Translations under genes and position numbers: made by a program | The notes under the pieces: generated by a model | Databases searched by the model: none | Told to the model about the DNA's origin: nothing | The model's input: the letters and a program-made list of their open reading frames with translations, nothing else | Assembly: GCA_012845835.1 (NCBI GenBank) | Contig: JABAKD010000009.1 | Span: 15,235,462 to 15,299,461, forward strand | Source: Undaria pinnatifida | Lineage: Eukaryota > Sar > Phaeophyceae > Laminariales > Alariaceae | Direction: 5' to 3' | Length of the DNA: 64,000 nucleotides | In this document: positions 1-11,820 of the stretch, piece by piece | Layout: each line of letters opens with the position of its first letter | How positions within the stretch are numbered: position 1 is the first letter of the stretch

Positions 1-95
1 GTAGTAGTAGTAGCAGCAGAGAGTAGTGTAGTAGTAGTAGTAGTAGTAGTAGTAGTAATAGTAGTAGTAATAGTAGTAGTAGTGGTAGTAGACAT
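1..95. repeat. (TAG)n microsatellite at window edge
   Basis: The window opens inside an imperfect TAG/TAA trinucleotide array with AGC and TAA interruptions. Shorter TAG runs recur at about 9586-9611 and 12331-12355, so the motif is dispersed locally. Confidence 0.9.
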
Positions 96-368
96 GGTTA
101 CGTGATCACATGAAATAATTATTAATAGATGGACGATCTGCAGCAGGCGTTCTCGACTCTTTTTTTCTCGCCATGGAACCTTCATCATGTCCCCACACAC
201 GACGCTCGCTGCCTTCTGGTCGATGAAGGCGCTGTCCTCCACACCAAGACGTCTCACTATTGTAATACTACTACATACGGTTCTACTACCACTACTGCTT
301 CCAACATGCACGATTTCACGTTTTGTACGCGCTCGGCGACGTTTTAGACAGTTCGTATGGTGACATAA

Positions 369-840
369 CATGTAAAAAAAGGTGCTTTCTCCCGCTCCCC
401 CTTGTACATTATACCTTGAGTTTTATTGCGAAAACAGGGTTTTATTGGCATAATCCCTACTGCAGCACATACTAAATACATATATTTATACCCCCCTCCC
501 CCTCCCTCGCATCCCCCCCCCCCCTCCCCCCTCCCCCCCCCTCCCCCCCCCTCCCCCCCCCCTCCCCCCTCCCCCCGCCCCCCTCTCCCCCCCCCCCCCC
601 CCCCTCTCCCCCCCCCCGCCCCCCCCCATGTAAAAAAAGGTGCTTTCTCCCGCTCCCCCTTGTACATTATACCTTGAGTTTTATTGCGGAAACAGGGTTT
701 TATTGGCATAATTCCTACTGCAGCACATACTAAATACATACATTTATACCCCCCTTCCCCCCCCTCGCCCCCCCCCCCCCCCCCCTCCCCCCTCCCCCCT
801 CCCCCCCCCCCCTTCCCCCCCCCCGCCCCAACGGCCCCTC
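369..840. repeat. Direct duplication of a 258-bp unit with long C-tracts
   Basis: A segment beginning CATGTAAAAAAAGGTGC at 369 recurs almost unchanged at 627. Each copy is about 130 bp of unique sequence followed by a long pyrimidine tract of C-runs with scattered T (about 489-626 and 748-840). The proline-rich and glycine-rich frames across it are products of the C/G runs and are not called as genes. Confidence 0.85.
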
Positions 841-1400
841 CTTCCCCACCACCCGCACCATCGCCTAGACTTAGCACCACGAGTATAGCAAGCACCTCAC
901 TGATATACATCTATGCAACCTCAATCAAGCTGTTGGAAATCCCCCTTTCGAGCACTCCGCTCTCTCCTCACTGGTTGTGCGACTGCAGGATATACATGAT
1001 CAACTGATTGGTGCATTCCTTCCACAACCGTCAGATATGTCCCCTTAAAGGATTTATAGTTTCCGCGCACAGATTGAGTTTCCCCCCCCCTCCCCGCTCC
1101 CTCTTGTTCAAACGCCGCACCTAAAGTCAAAATCTGCAAGAGTAATAAACAATACCAGGCAGTTGATATCCTCACCTCATTACCTTTCTAGCCATCCATG
1201 CCGTAGTTCCAATTCATACCCCCCCCCCACGCCCCCTCCTTCCCCACCACCCGCACCATCGCCTAGACCTAGTACCCCGCGTATGGCAAGCTCGTAACTG
1301 ATACGCATCTATGCGATCTGAAATTGTTGGGAACACTACAATATATACCAGTAGTATATAATATGATAGACTATACGCCCTTCTCTATTGTACAGCTTGT
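841..1400. other. Intergenic, no gene seen
   Basis: A short stretch (CCCCTCCTTCCCCACCACCCG and what follows it) occurs near 835-880 and again near 1228-1275, a diverged direct repeat of about 50 bp. No coding signature is present. Confidence 0.5.
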
Positions 1401-1494
1401 TAAATGTGCACCATATTAACCACTCGCTGATCACCCACAATCAGCGCTGATTGCGGGTCATCAGTGAGTGGTTAGTACGGTGCACATTGATTTA
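1401..1494. repeat. Near-perfect palindrome, foldback element
   Basis: The arms start TAAATGTGCACC and end GGTGCACATTGATTTA, with TAACCACTC paired to GAGTGGTTA inside and a centre near 1443 (TCAGCGCTGA). It resembles the palindrome at 1773-1852, so this is a small local family of foldback elements. No coding capacity. Confidence 0.75.
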
Positions 1495-1772
1495 AGAAAA
1501 GGCACAATCCGGGGTATGTCTGTAGCTTATAAGCACTATTAATAGTACTGTGGAGGACTCTTCATCAGTGGTTATGGCGCACATTTAACAAAAAAAGCAC
1601 AACCCGGGGTCCGTCTGGCTAATAAGGCAATGGACCCTTTCTTAATTAATTCAAAAGGTTGCAACTCTTGTAGACATCCCTGTATCTAAGCAAGGGTTGC
1701 AACCCCTTTAATCAGCGATGCCGATACACCCGCCATGGTACTCGGACGCACCGACGTGTACGGACAGTTTCG

Positions 1773-1852
1773 TTAAATTTACACCATAACCACTGACCCA
1801 CAGTCAGTCAGCGCTGATTGTGGGTCAGCGGTTGGTTATGATGCACATTAAA
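1773..1852. repeat. Second palindrome of the same foldback family
   Basis: The arms TTAAATTTACACCATAACCA and TGGTTATGATGCACATTAA face each other around a CAGCGCTGA core. Outer arms and core match the 1401-1494 element. The adjacent sequence GCACAATCCGGGG also follows the first palindrome (about 1501), suggesting that both sit in a larger repeated unit. Confidence 0.7.
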
Positions 1853-1858
1853 CAAAAC

Positions 1859-1953
1859 GCACAATCCGGGGTCCGTCTGACTGTTAAGCACACTGGACCC
1901 TGGTTTAACCCAAAGGATTTTGGCTTAACAGCCGGGCGGACCCCAGATTGTGC
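1859..1953. mobile_element. 95-bp MITE-like foldback with about 31-bp terminal inverted repeats
   Basis: The left end GCACAATCCGGGGTCCGTCT is inverted at the right end as GGGCGGACCCCAGATTGTGC, and the pairing extends inward through GACTGTTAAGC and GCTTAACAGC. Related single ends occur near 1501 and 1590. It has no coding capacity. Size and terminal inverted repeats fit a non-autonomous DNA element; the superfamily is not assigned. Confidence 0.65.
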
Positions 1954-4519
1954 TTTAACGCATTCAACTCAACTCAGACAGGGTGCTGTGTGTAATGTGT
2001 TAACGAACGAACGAACGATCGAACGATCGAACACACTACTATTAATAGACACCCGGCGCCCCGTCCTCTGCATATTAACTGCACCAATCGTACCGTCACT
2101 CCCCAGGAATAACAAAAACACGGGACCGAGCCCCCCGCCCTCCTGTTCAAGCCCAATTGCTTTCCAACACATCGGGGGTGAAAACGTGCCCAGTGAAACA
2201 AAACACGGGTGCGGGTACGTATTGCGTCACCAAGGCTACGGTATGATAGCGTTATGTACCAAGTACAACAGTAGTACTATGTACTGGTAAAGTGCTATAC
2301 TCCCAATTTTACTACAGAGATCGGCCACTCGAGAGAGCCGCTCTACGCCTCACTCCATTGCGACACCAAACAACACACACCCAAGTGCGTAAGACCAAAA
2401 ATAAATGGGGTAAAAACGCAGCCACACTCGCGCGATTGGCTTTGAGCCGCTGACAACAGACGCCCTAAAAGTGATTACAACAGTATTCATATTGAGCTCC
2501 ATCATAGGGTTGTACATCCTGCAATGAGGCATTTTAGCCTCATTATTACTAGGTGTGGGGGAATCTACACCCTCATTTTCGCTTGTTTTGAATAGCCGCA
2601 TCTTCGATCCCCTTTCCAATTCTGGGTGTTTTGTTGACATCCTTCGATTGCCAGGTAATCTGTATCTACGCCTTTTCAGGGTGGCCTAATGTAGTGGAGT
2701 GCCCTCCGTAGAAGGATAGTTTATAGATTCGACGTGAAACTATGTCATGGTTGAGGTGAAACCACGTGACATTAGATGTTGTTACATTCACGTCAAGGCC
2801 ATAACTAGTTATGGAATGCTAGGCGTGGAATTCTAGTTATGGAATGCTAGGAGTAGAGTGTTAGGTATTGAATTATGGGCATGCTTCCCGTTCTGGTTTT
2901 AGCACCCGCTTTGTGGCCCGATCCACGCTTCCTTGGGCCCTGCCTAAGACCACCAGCCCACTCGAGAATACAGGATGGCCTAAGGTTTTTGCACGTACTC
3001 GGTGAGCGTGGGCGTTAAGGGATTAGAGGGGATACTCGAGGTTGGCCAGACGAGATCGTGGATAATGGATATGAAGGATGGTTGTATTCTTGAGATACGT
3101 CATCGATGCCTGTTACGCGATTGATCTCGTGGAGCACGCATTTTGCACGTTACTAACATGGTGTCCAATCCGTTGTCTTGCTAAGCACGGTCTGCCCTCG
3201 GGGGGAGAGGCGTGCCTCCGGCCTGCGGGCGAGGTTGCTCGGCCAGTCCTGCTCTGTTTCTCTTTTTTTGGTTCTCCAAACTGCCTACCCCTCGTTCCTA
3301 GTTTCCCTCAGGTGATTGCCCCCCCCCCCGCCCCTTGAAGAACGCCGCGCCTTCTCTCTGTAGGAAACAGTAGACCTCTTGGAGTTCTCCATTCTTCTCA
3401 GTGGATATCTCCGATGCCCCCAGCTGCAGCGGCTTATACGCACAGTTGGTGCCAACCTTGCCCACACCATCATCAGTAGATCCTTTCCCGTCTCATCTCC
3501 CACCCTGGGATCCCGTTTTCCGTCGCCACTAGCTAGCATCCCCCCCGCCAACTGTCCCCTCACTCACTTGCTGGTAGCTCCCACTCTCTCTGCGCGTGTG
3601 CGCCCGCTGAATATCTTGCCTCGCAGTCTTAACCTTGATCGGCAACGACACAGCCCTACTCGCTGCTGCTCATGATACGACCTGGTATATGTTTGCTGCC
3701 ACTAATTTCCCAACTATCGTCAACTCTTTCTGAATTTATACCTGGTACAGCGTGCTGCCATGCCTTGCGCCAACTCAAGACTTCTATCAGCTCCACCTCC
3801 CTCACTTCTGCGAAAAACCAGAACCCTTGTCCCGTTCCTGCCCTCCAACTTCCCCGCATCCTTCGGTTCGTCCAGTAAGTCTTTGAAGTCGATGACGCAA
3901 TACACCCTAGCGCATGCCGACTGGCGAGCCTGCGAACAGATCCTGCTCCGACTCTCCCAGTCGTCGTCTGCAGGCGAATCCTCCCCCTCACCCCGTCTTC
4001 TGACCTCTCCCTTCTCCACCTCCCCCAACCCGCCACCTGTAATTCGACACGCAGTGAATATACGGTGTGTGAGCTTTCCCCCTATCCGTCATAAGTTGTC
4101 GTGGTTGCCCCCTCCCTGTCCAATTTGTCCTCCCTTTCGCTGTTTCGCCACCAACACCATCCCCATCTCCCCCATTTAGGACATAACGGCATGCATTTTT
4201 TGTTACCTCTTCCCCCGCATACTCCTCTCCATCCTTAGTGGCCCCCCTTCCAGCGGTGGGCGTACCCGCTTCCCCGCGCAACCCTCCGATTGTTTGCGTA
4301 TTTACTCTTTTTCCTAAAGTTCGCCACTTTTTCTTTCCACCTCGACCCTTGGGAGGTTTAGGCCCCAACGGTCTTCTGGACGCGTCTTGGTTAGAGGTGT
4401 TCTTGCGTCTAAAACCCGTAGTTTAGTGGTCGATTGTGTAGCGAACTGTGTACCCCCCTCGTGATCTCCTCCGATTGGCCACTGTTACGGTTTTTCCCTA
4501 GGAGTCTAGCAAGGCGCAA
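1954..4519. other. Intergenic, low-complexity pyrimidine-rich stretches
   Basis: I see no gene I can support. Frames of 60-156 codons are present but lack family motifs, and several are proline- or serine-rich products of CT-rich DNA between about 3300 and 4200. Near 2570-2625 (minus sense) the string TCGAAGATGCGGCT followed by TCAAAAC resembles 24378-24400 inside the large LTR element, a possible relic of related DNA. Confidence 0.4.
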
Positions 4520-5531
4520 GATCTAGGATACGGAAATGGTTTCAAAGGGTTCGAAGACGCGGCGGTGCGCATCCGCGCCGGGCATGTCTGTGGCGAGGTT
4601 CAAATAGAGGGGTTTATCCCCCAGGGGGAAACCGTACGGTGTGTCGCTAGAGGGACAGGGGCCGATCGCAAGGATCTTGCAGGGTGCCGTCAAATTGAAC
4701 GCCAATTTTGATCTTGAGCACCGTTGCATCCGTGCTGGCCTTCGTGCCCTGGCGCATAGTGGAGGCCGTACCGTACAGCCAAACCCAATTACCCACAACG
4801 AAGTTGGGAACCTCGGCACAAAGCGTCCGAAAGGGCTGAGTTTCGCCGTTCCACACGGGAAACTGTCAAGGCCTGCATCTTGCGAACAATATACCCTGAT
4901 GTTGTTAGAATAAATATGTTAAATATATCGTTGCGCGCTGTGGTCCGTTCCGACGCCAGCTCGCAATATGCGAGCTGGTCGCGGGCCAGGCTCTGATAGG
5001 CCAGCGACCCCAGAGCGGTCGAAAATAGTAAGAGGGCCAGGCGCGGGAGCCAGGGCAGTGGCGGCGCTAACCGAATTGCTGCAGGCGAACTCCACGTGCG
5101 GCAGCTGCGCATCCCAATCGTCTTGGCGTTCATTGACGACCATAGCCAGTATTTGGGCCATTGTGTGGTTAACACGCTCCACACCACCGTTACCGCTCGG
5201 GTGGCAGGAGCTGGTGGCGATTTTTCGAGCACTAAAACACCCGTAGACGATGTGCGAAAGCTTGGAGCAGAACTGAAGGTCGTCGCCCGAGAGAGTGCTA
5301 CGAGAACACCCCCAAAGGGGAATACACCGGTCGACAAGGACGTTGGCCGTGCCCTCAGCTGTAAAATTGAGCGACGGTGACGGCGAACATGTCCGCACGA
5401 CGGCTAAAACGGTCGGTGAAGATCAAAATTTAGGTGTTACCACGGGGCGCGACCGGCAGTGGCCCAAAATAGTCCACGCTTACCGCAATGTCCGGTCCCG
5501 GAGGGAGGGGAACCGAGATGACGGGCCATAA
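4520..5531 (-). pseudogene. Decayed Ty3/gypsy integrase C-terminal fragment
   Basis: Minus-strand frames show the integrase tail of the same family as the large element at 24.0-37.6 kb. Visible are NFTAEGTANVLVDR, an FCSKLSH block, NGGVERVNHTMAQ and a VVNERQDDWD block near 5100-5400, then KLAFNLTAPCKILAIGP near 4700 and a DMPGADAHRRV block near 4570. The catalytic region after the second Asp is altered (LSGDDLQF where the big copy has LSDNGLQF). Several frameshifts separate the blocks, and no reverse transcriptase or LTR is attached. It is a truncated, non-functional relic corresponding to about 25930-26960. Confidence 0.85.
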
Positions 5532-7660
5532 CCCCTAATCTAATAATGCCACCCCAACTTCACCACCCCCCACGTGTCCCACGAGATATCTTGAGCTCCA
5601 GTACCCTCCTAGCTTCTACGCACTGTTCGTATGCCTTATCCGCGACGTTCCTCGACCTGACCCTCTCGTTCCCATTTTACCCCTTTAGAAACGTACCCAC
5701 GTTATGTGGGCAATTACTTGGAATTCGTTTGGAAGAACAATGCACTCTGAAAACGGTTAAAATGCATCTTGCAAAGCAGCGCGAACATTACCAACACACG
5801 TATATCACCCAGGACGGACCACGAAGACCCAGTGGGGTAGCTCCCCTGCAGAACCTCCCGCCCCAGCCCCCCCCCGCACGATTGTTGCTCTCGTCCGTCA
5901 CTCCCCCAACCTCTTGCGCAGGTCATGCAACTTCCACGCCGAAAATGAAACCGTCATCGCCTCCGTCAACAAGGTACCCCGCCGTCCGTCCCCCTATCCC
6001 ACTACTTCCTGTTGCTTATTTTATCCCGGTCTCGTCACCCTCACTATACGATAGCAGCGACTCCCCCCCTCCCTTCCCCCCCACTGCATCCTCAACAGTC
6101 GGCACCCCAAAACCCTCCGGCAGCGATCCCACCATTCAATCCTAATGGTGGTAGTGTGCAGTACGAAGCTACGGGCGCCACTGCCCGACCCGTCCGCTTC
6201 AGGATCACTGCGTCCGCTTCAGGATCACTGCCCATGCCAGAGTCGATTTTACGGGTATTGCTACTGTGCGTCCTGCATCGCACTCACCCTCTCGACTCCC
6301 CCTACCCCATTCCCTCTCCCCCACCCCTCCCCCTCCACCAAAACTGCAGGCGCAGGCCCACCACTACGCAAGTTTTAATCACGCCCCCTTGATGCCGTGT
6401 CAAAGCCCCCCCCTCATCGTCGGCTATAGTCGCCAACAGCCTTTGCTGCTGCCTCGGCATTTCTTTCTTCACCTCTCAGCAGCCCGGCAGCACACATGTG
6501 CCCCTAATGCAGCCCCGTGGTTGTACCTTATGGCCGAAGATGCGCCGACCCTGGCACTGGTCCCACCGCGACCTCTGTCTCCCACCCTTTCCCCTCGCGC
6601 GCGTGTGGTTCACCCACCCGCGTCAAGACGTTTTTGCCTCCATATGGGTTTTTTCCGCCAATTCGCATAGCAAGCAACACTAGTTCTTGTTCACCGGTCC
6701 TCCTCCGCCCCCCCCCTCGATCCCCCGCTTTTGAAATGTTCGTTTCTTTCTCGACCATTTCTTCAGCATTAAGATCATCTTTGATAGGTATGATGATTTA
6801 TTATTCAACTCTCCCTTTGCTCCTGGCAGGGCTTGGTCAAACGTCAAACAGTCGTGTTTACCACTCCCTCGCCCCAACTTTGCCTTCCTGTCGTTCTATC
6901 GGCGACCGTGTTGTATATACCCCCCCCCAGCTCAATCAGCCTGAAAGCGCCACACACCCCTGAGCCTGGAATACCCCTCACCATTATCCTCACCAACGCC
7001 CATAGCACGCCCGAACCTCTCGCCCCCCCCGGGTCCCCCGCCCGCTCCCGCCCCTCGCCCCTTTCCTCCCCACTCCGTACAGTTCATCAACCGTTGCACC
7101 CATTCGTGTACACCTCTGGCGAGTTTTTCACCCCCACGATTCACCACCGTGCCTCAGCCCCCTCCCTCCCTCCCCCTCATTAGCCTCTGCACTCCTCATT
7201 AGCCTCTGCACTACTCACGCTCTCGCTTTTCCCACCTACTCACGCTCTCGCTTTTCACACCTATTCGACTGTATCTTCTCGGCTCTATCTACTACAACGT
7301 ATATATTAGAATGTGCCTGTTCGACTGGACCTATTAGAATCTACGCCGTCACCTCATCACCTTCACTAAGCTCCAACAAGATTCTGATGGAGTCCGGCCA
7401 GTCGCCCTCATCCCCCCCCCCCCTCCCCCACGTCTGCATGCCTTTTATATGCTCGGCACCGCCGCTCTTTGCACCCCCACCGGAGAGAGAATGCTTGGGC
7501 CCCAAAAACGCCATCATTAGCAGAAGACCACAATTTGACCTATTAACACTGACCGCCTCCCCCCTGCACCAAAACATGAAAAGCTGTTGGCTAGCCCTGT
7601 TAGATTTTCGAACGGCACCCAACTACGTTGGAGGGGGGCAGACCATATTTGGGGGGGTTA
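5532..7660. other. Intergenic CT-rich region with one exact 20-bp tandem duplication
   Basis: CGTCCGCTTCAGGATCACTG occurs twice in tandem at 6191-6230. Pro/Ser-rich frames are present on the plus strand but show no recognisable domain. The part from about 6840 to 7450 is a diverged copy of 16890-17450. Confidence 0.45.
6840..7450. repeat. Diverged repeat, partner of 16890-17450
   Basis: Shared landmarks in the same order and orientation include AGCCTGGAAT, CGCCCGAA followed by C-rich runs, a GACTGTA(T/C)TTCT block, ACCTATTAGAA versus ACTTATTAG, TCGCCTTCACCCAGCTCCAA versus TCACCTTCACTAAGCTCCAA, and CCGGCCAGTC. Identity is patchy with indels. The family is unidentified. Confidence 0.5.
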
Positions 7661-7929
7661 TGTGAGGGTATTGGGCGGGGACACAGAGTGTCCCCTGCAG
7701 GTCTGCCAATTGAGCAGGACCTCGGAGAGTACTCACTTTCTTAGCCTTCGCAGAGACGTAGCTTTATTCGATTCCACCAGAGCCCCGGATGGCTTCTGAG
7801 ATCCGAGGCGCGTGCCTCCGATCTATTTCCTGACTATCCTGAATATATCACGCCAACCTTATCATACGAAACCCATCCAAGTTATCTCAATTTGGATAAT
7901 TACGGGCCTTTCGAGGCGGTATCTTAACA
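7661..7929 (-). mobile_element. Solo LTR of the large Ty3/gypsy-type element
   Basis: This is a roughly 269-bp copy of the LTRs found at 24032-24299 and 37352-37618. On the minus strand it starts TGTTAAGATACC and ends CCTCACA. It is bracketed by GTTA at 7657-7660 and GTTA at 7930-7933, a 4-bp target-site duplication (possibly GTTAT). No primer-binding site or coding sequence abuts it, so it is a solo LTR left by LTR-LTR recombination. Confidence 0.8.
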
Positions 7930-9290
7930 GTTATGTGTGGCATTATTTACTTATTTTTCGAGACGCGTGACAAGACGGTAGAACTGGTGCACCTAGTTCT
8001 TGTGACGCTCCTTCCTCGCTTGCGGAGTTCCATACCTCACCCGATAAGCGATAACTTTGACAAACCAAAAAAAGGTACTCTTTATTTAAACCCGATGAAC
8101 ACTTCCATGGGGTACCTCTTTGAAGGTACTCCATAAAAACATAAAAAAAGCAAACACTGCTAGAGTGCTACTTTTTTTTGTTTCCCATCCCATTTATTAC
8201 CCTCGCATCACTCTCGCGCTCCCTCCCAGTAGTAACTCAGATCAGGGGTCACCTAGCGGGCCCTCCTCTTCCCCTCCCCACTACGGTATGAACGTATGAA
8301 CGTACCTTCTTTTTTACCGCGGGAATAATTCAACATTTTCTTCCCTCCTCGTCGACTCGCGTCGAACTGTGCCTGCCCACGCTGCTGGGCGCTCTCAACA
8401 GCTGATTCCTTTTTTTCTTCTTTTTCGCGTTTCTGCAAATAAATTCAACATCTCACCACGGTGGGAATCGAGCGTAAGGACCAACGCCAGTAGTACTCCA
8501 GGGTAACCGCTAAGACCACGGGGGTGTAAAATTAAAAAAAAAGGGGGGGGGTTTCCAACAATATAGTGGCTGTTTGTTGGGTTTTTCCTTGGTTTTCTTC
8601 TGTGTTGATGCTTGCTCACGCTGCACCTTATCGGATGAAAAACAAATTGTCATGACAACAGGCAGGAGGAGCACAAGAAAAGAAAAAAAAAAAACGCACT
8701 TTGTTAAGGAGCCAAACAAGGGGGGGGAGGGGGGGTTAAAACCGTGGGTAAAAAAAGTTGGAGAAAAAAACGCCTTTTTTTCGATTCGCGCGGAAATCAC
8801 AAGGCTCCGATTTTTTTTTTGTTTTGACCTTCCTGGGACTGAGTGTAACTCCGTTTTCTCTTTTTCGCGTGCTCCCCTGATCATAGTAATATAGTGGGTG
8901 TCGTATAGTATGTGTGCATATATATATATGTGTGTGTGCGTAGTTAATTATGTAGTTTAATCGAGGAGCCTAGTCAGTCAGGAACATTTTTGGCCCAAAA
9001 GAGGTACTGTACCCCCGTCGTGTCACACCCCCTACACTAAAACTAGCATGTATGAAGGCCAGCAGAAGAAGCCTTAGAACTAAGAACGTGCCCAAAAAAA
9101 TGAGCGGTCTCGTACTACTACTAGTAACTAACCGTTTGTTGTTGTTGCTGCATATATATCTTCTCCCTTCTAGTATACCATCAAAAATAAACAAATACCA
9201 GGTACAAGAGTAGTGCCTTGACACAACAGCAGTAGTATGAATTAATTGAAAAGTTCGCCACCACAAACAAGCGTTGTGATAATCATAATC
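7930..9290. other. Intergenic, homopolymer-rich
   Basis: A- and G-homopolymers lie at 8530-8830 and a TA/TG dinucleotide run at about 8920-8940. I see no gene. Confidence 0.4.
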
Positions 9291-9386
9291 ACGCGCGATC
9301 GGAGTATCACACGCAGCTTGCAAAAAGATTACTTTCGACAAAATCTTCGATCTCCCAGCTGGAGGTAGGAGCGTATTTTTATTTTT
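9291..9386 (+). repeat. Dispersed repeat, copy 1 of 3
   Basis: It contains CGATCGGAGTATCACACGCA, GCTTGCAAAAAGATTACTTT and CAAAATCTTCGATCTCCCAG. These are shared with 55819-55965 (same orientation, longer) and 12105-12240 (inverted). Non-coding; function unknown. Confidence 0.75.
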
Positions 9387-10055
9387 GTGATAATCATAAT
9401 AATACTCGTATTAATAGTGTGAATTGAATATATTTCACACCACCTCCTTTTTTTGCACAAACACCAAATTGCCACCCCCCCCCCCCGAAGAGAGCACTTT
9501 ATTTAACAACTACCAGTACTACATTACCCCCGCGATACTCGCATGTGTATATATATTCCATATTGGCTGGGGTGCGCTCTGGGGTAGTAGTAGTAGTAGT
9601 AGTAGTAGTAGTTGTCGTTGTTGTTCTCAGATTAACTCGCTCGAGTCAAGTCCGTGGTCACAGGACAGGCTCCAGTCACTCTGGAGCTAAGGAACACCCC
9701 GCCCGGGGAGAAAACACAAGCATGTACATATATTTGGTATTGGCTGGGGTGCACACTGAGGTATACCCGTGGTAGTCAGCACTGGTGGTTAGTTTTCGCC
9801 GGGTAACGGGAGAGAAAAAGGGGTTTCGTGCCCCGCAGTATTCGGATTGATTAATTTGATTGATTGTTGGCAACAAGGATTGAGGTCCTGGGAGTGTTCT
9901 GATTGCAGGCACATTACACTTATTATCTTGATGATTGGCATTCTGCTGTGGTGGCGACCTTTCTTTAAAGTGTTGGTGTGTTTGTGGAAGGTACGAGGTT
10001 GTCGTAGCTGTAACATGTTGTTGGTGACATCATTTATTTTTTGCTTGTACGTGTG
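9387..10055. other. Intergenic with (TAG)n at 9586-9611
   Basis: A TAG run lies at 9586-9611. The flanks ATATATATTCCATATTGGCTGGGGTGC (about 9548) and ATATATTTGGTATTGGCTGGGGTGC (about 9727) form a short direct repeat around it. No gene recognised. Confidence 0.45.
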
Positions 10056-11553
10056 GTGTGTGTGTGTGTGTGTTCTTCACATTAAACCGTTCTTCTACTC
10101 GTCGACATCCAGCACACCCAGTGTCCGTACTGATTCCTCACCCTAGAAAGATCAGCTCTGTGGTCACAAGCTACGCTGCTTTATTTTTTTTCTTTCCCCT
10201 TCTTATCCTTATGAAGGGAGTCTTGCATGGTGGGTAGGTGACGAGCCTGTTTTATTTGGCCCTCCCAGTCTTCCTTCTTCTACTTGTTTCTTTTTTCCGG
10301 GGTATTTTTTCTCTTTCCCTTTCTTTCCCCCTTGCATGTCCATTTTGGCTCATGCTCGGGGTATGTTTCTATCTCCCGTGCTTTGGCTCCCCTTTTTATT
10401 TATTTATTTATTTATTTTGTCTTGGTTTCTTTCGTTGTTTCTCTCTTTTACAAGGTATTTTGGTTTAATGAGAAGAACACAAAGGGGGGAGGGGGGGAAA
10501 CAGGAGGAGTAGAAGGAAAGCCGTCCAAGGGAATGGGGGCAGGGGGGGCAACAGGAGGAATAGAAGGGAGACCGCGGTGGACGAAGGCAGGAAGGAGATG
10601 GCAGACAGGGTAGCAAGGTACCTAGCCGACTAGTAGGTACAAAGCACTTTTCGTCTTTCTCTGGGGTATTTTTTTTCCCCTTTGTTCCCTCCTTGCGTGT
10701 CCAGGTTTTTGGCTCGTGTTCGGATTATCTTATTTTGGTTTTACTTTACTTTATTTTATTTCATTTTATTATGTTTCTTTTCCGAGCTTTGGCTCTCCTT
10801 TGCGGTTGGGTTGTTTCTTCGATTTCCCCTTCATTTTGTTTGTTTCATTTTTTGTTTTATTTTTATCTTTGTTTTTATTTGTTTTCTTATTTTTTTTTTT
10901 TTTATTTTTTTTTTTTTGTTTATTTCGTATTTCTCTCTTCCAATGTATTTCTGTTGCTGACGTATGTATGTTGTGCCTGTCGTACCCAGTACTAGGGCAT
11001 GACATGGCGTTGTCGAATGCATTACGATGCATTATCTCTGTGTCGTGGCTTGTGACCACAGAGCTGATCTTTCTAGGGTAAAGAATCAGTACGGACACTG
11101 GGTGTGCTGGATGTCGACGAGTAGAAGAACGGTTTAATGTGAAGAACACACACACACACACACGACACAGAGATACTGCATCGTAATGCATTCGACAACG
11201 CAATGTCATGCCCTAGTACTGGGTACGACAGGCACAACATACATACGTCAGCAACAGAAATACATTGGAAGAGAGAAATACGAAATAAACAAAAACAAAA
11301 ACAAAAACAAAAAACAAAAATAAAAACAAAAAACAAATAAAAACAACGCTAAAAATAAAACAAAAAATGAAACAAACAAAATAAAGGGGAAATCGAAGAA
11401 ACAGCCCAACCGGAAAGGAGAGCCAAAGCTCGGAAAAGAAACATACCAGGTAATAAAATGAAATAAAATAAAGTAAAGTAAAACCAAAATAAGATAATCC
11501 AAACACGAGCCAAAAACCTGGACACGCAAGGAGGGAACAAAGGGGAAAAAAAA
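10056..11553. repeat. Compound inverted repeat, arms about 380 bp and about 110 bp
   Basis: The arm at 10669-11048 is inverted at about 11160-11553. Landmarks are CCCTCCTTGCGTGTCC against GGACACGCAAGGAGGG, and CCCAGTACTAGGGCATGACA against TGTCATGCCCTAGTACTGGG. The spacer contains an inverted copy of 10056-10170 (CCCTAGAAAGATCAGCTCTG against CAGAGCTGATCTTTCTAGGG). Hydrophobic frames from the T-rich arms are not treated as genes. Confidence 0.85.
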
Positions 11554-11569
11554 TAGACTATCATACGCG

Positions 11570-11820
11570 CGTGTTTTGTGTTATTATAGTGTCGATTTTA
11601 ATAGTTGTGTATATGACATCATCATACGCACTACACGCAACAACGATGTGTGTTTGCATGCAAGTGTTCTTCTTGTGCTTGGTGTTCTTGTTCTTGGTTT
11701 TGTTCTTGTTCTTGTTTTTGTTGTTGCCGTCGTTGTCTTTCGCAGTAAACCGCTCTAAGATCTTCTTCTGTCTACCCGGCGACTACTAATACATCCGGCA
11801 CACCAACGACCACTCACTAT
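11570..11820 (+). repeat. LTR-like terminal sequence, diverged family
   Basis: A T/G-rich stretch ends in GCAGTAAACCGCTC, then CTACCCGGCGACTAC and ATCCGGCACACC. The same order (AATAAACCGTTC, CTACCCGGCTAC, ATCCAGCACACCCA) occurs at about 20626-20690. A related order with ATTAAACCGTTC occurs at about 10082-10120. This could be the R/U5 end of an unrelated LTR family. Evidence is limited to these motifs. Confidence 0.35.

Noticed and set aside
344-910. Long Gly-rich frame on the minus strand and Pro-rich frames on the plus strand
   Set aside because: They are translations of C/G homopolymer tracts in a duplicated repeat and contain no domain.
10238-11564. Several hydrophobic frames resembling membrane proteins
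   Set aside because: They come from T-rich arms of an inverted repeat. The same peptide appears from both arms, and there are no real transmembrane family motifs.
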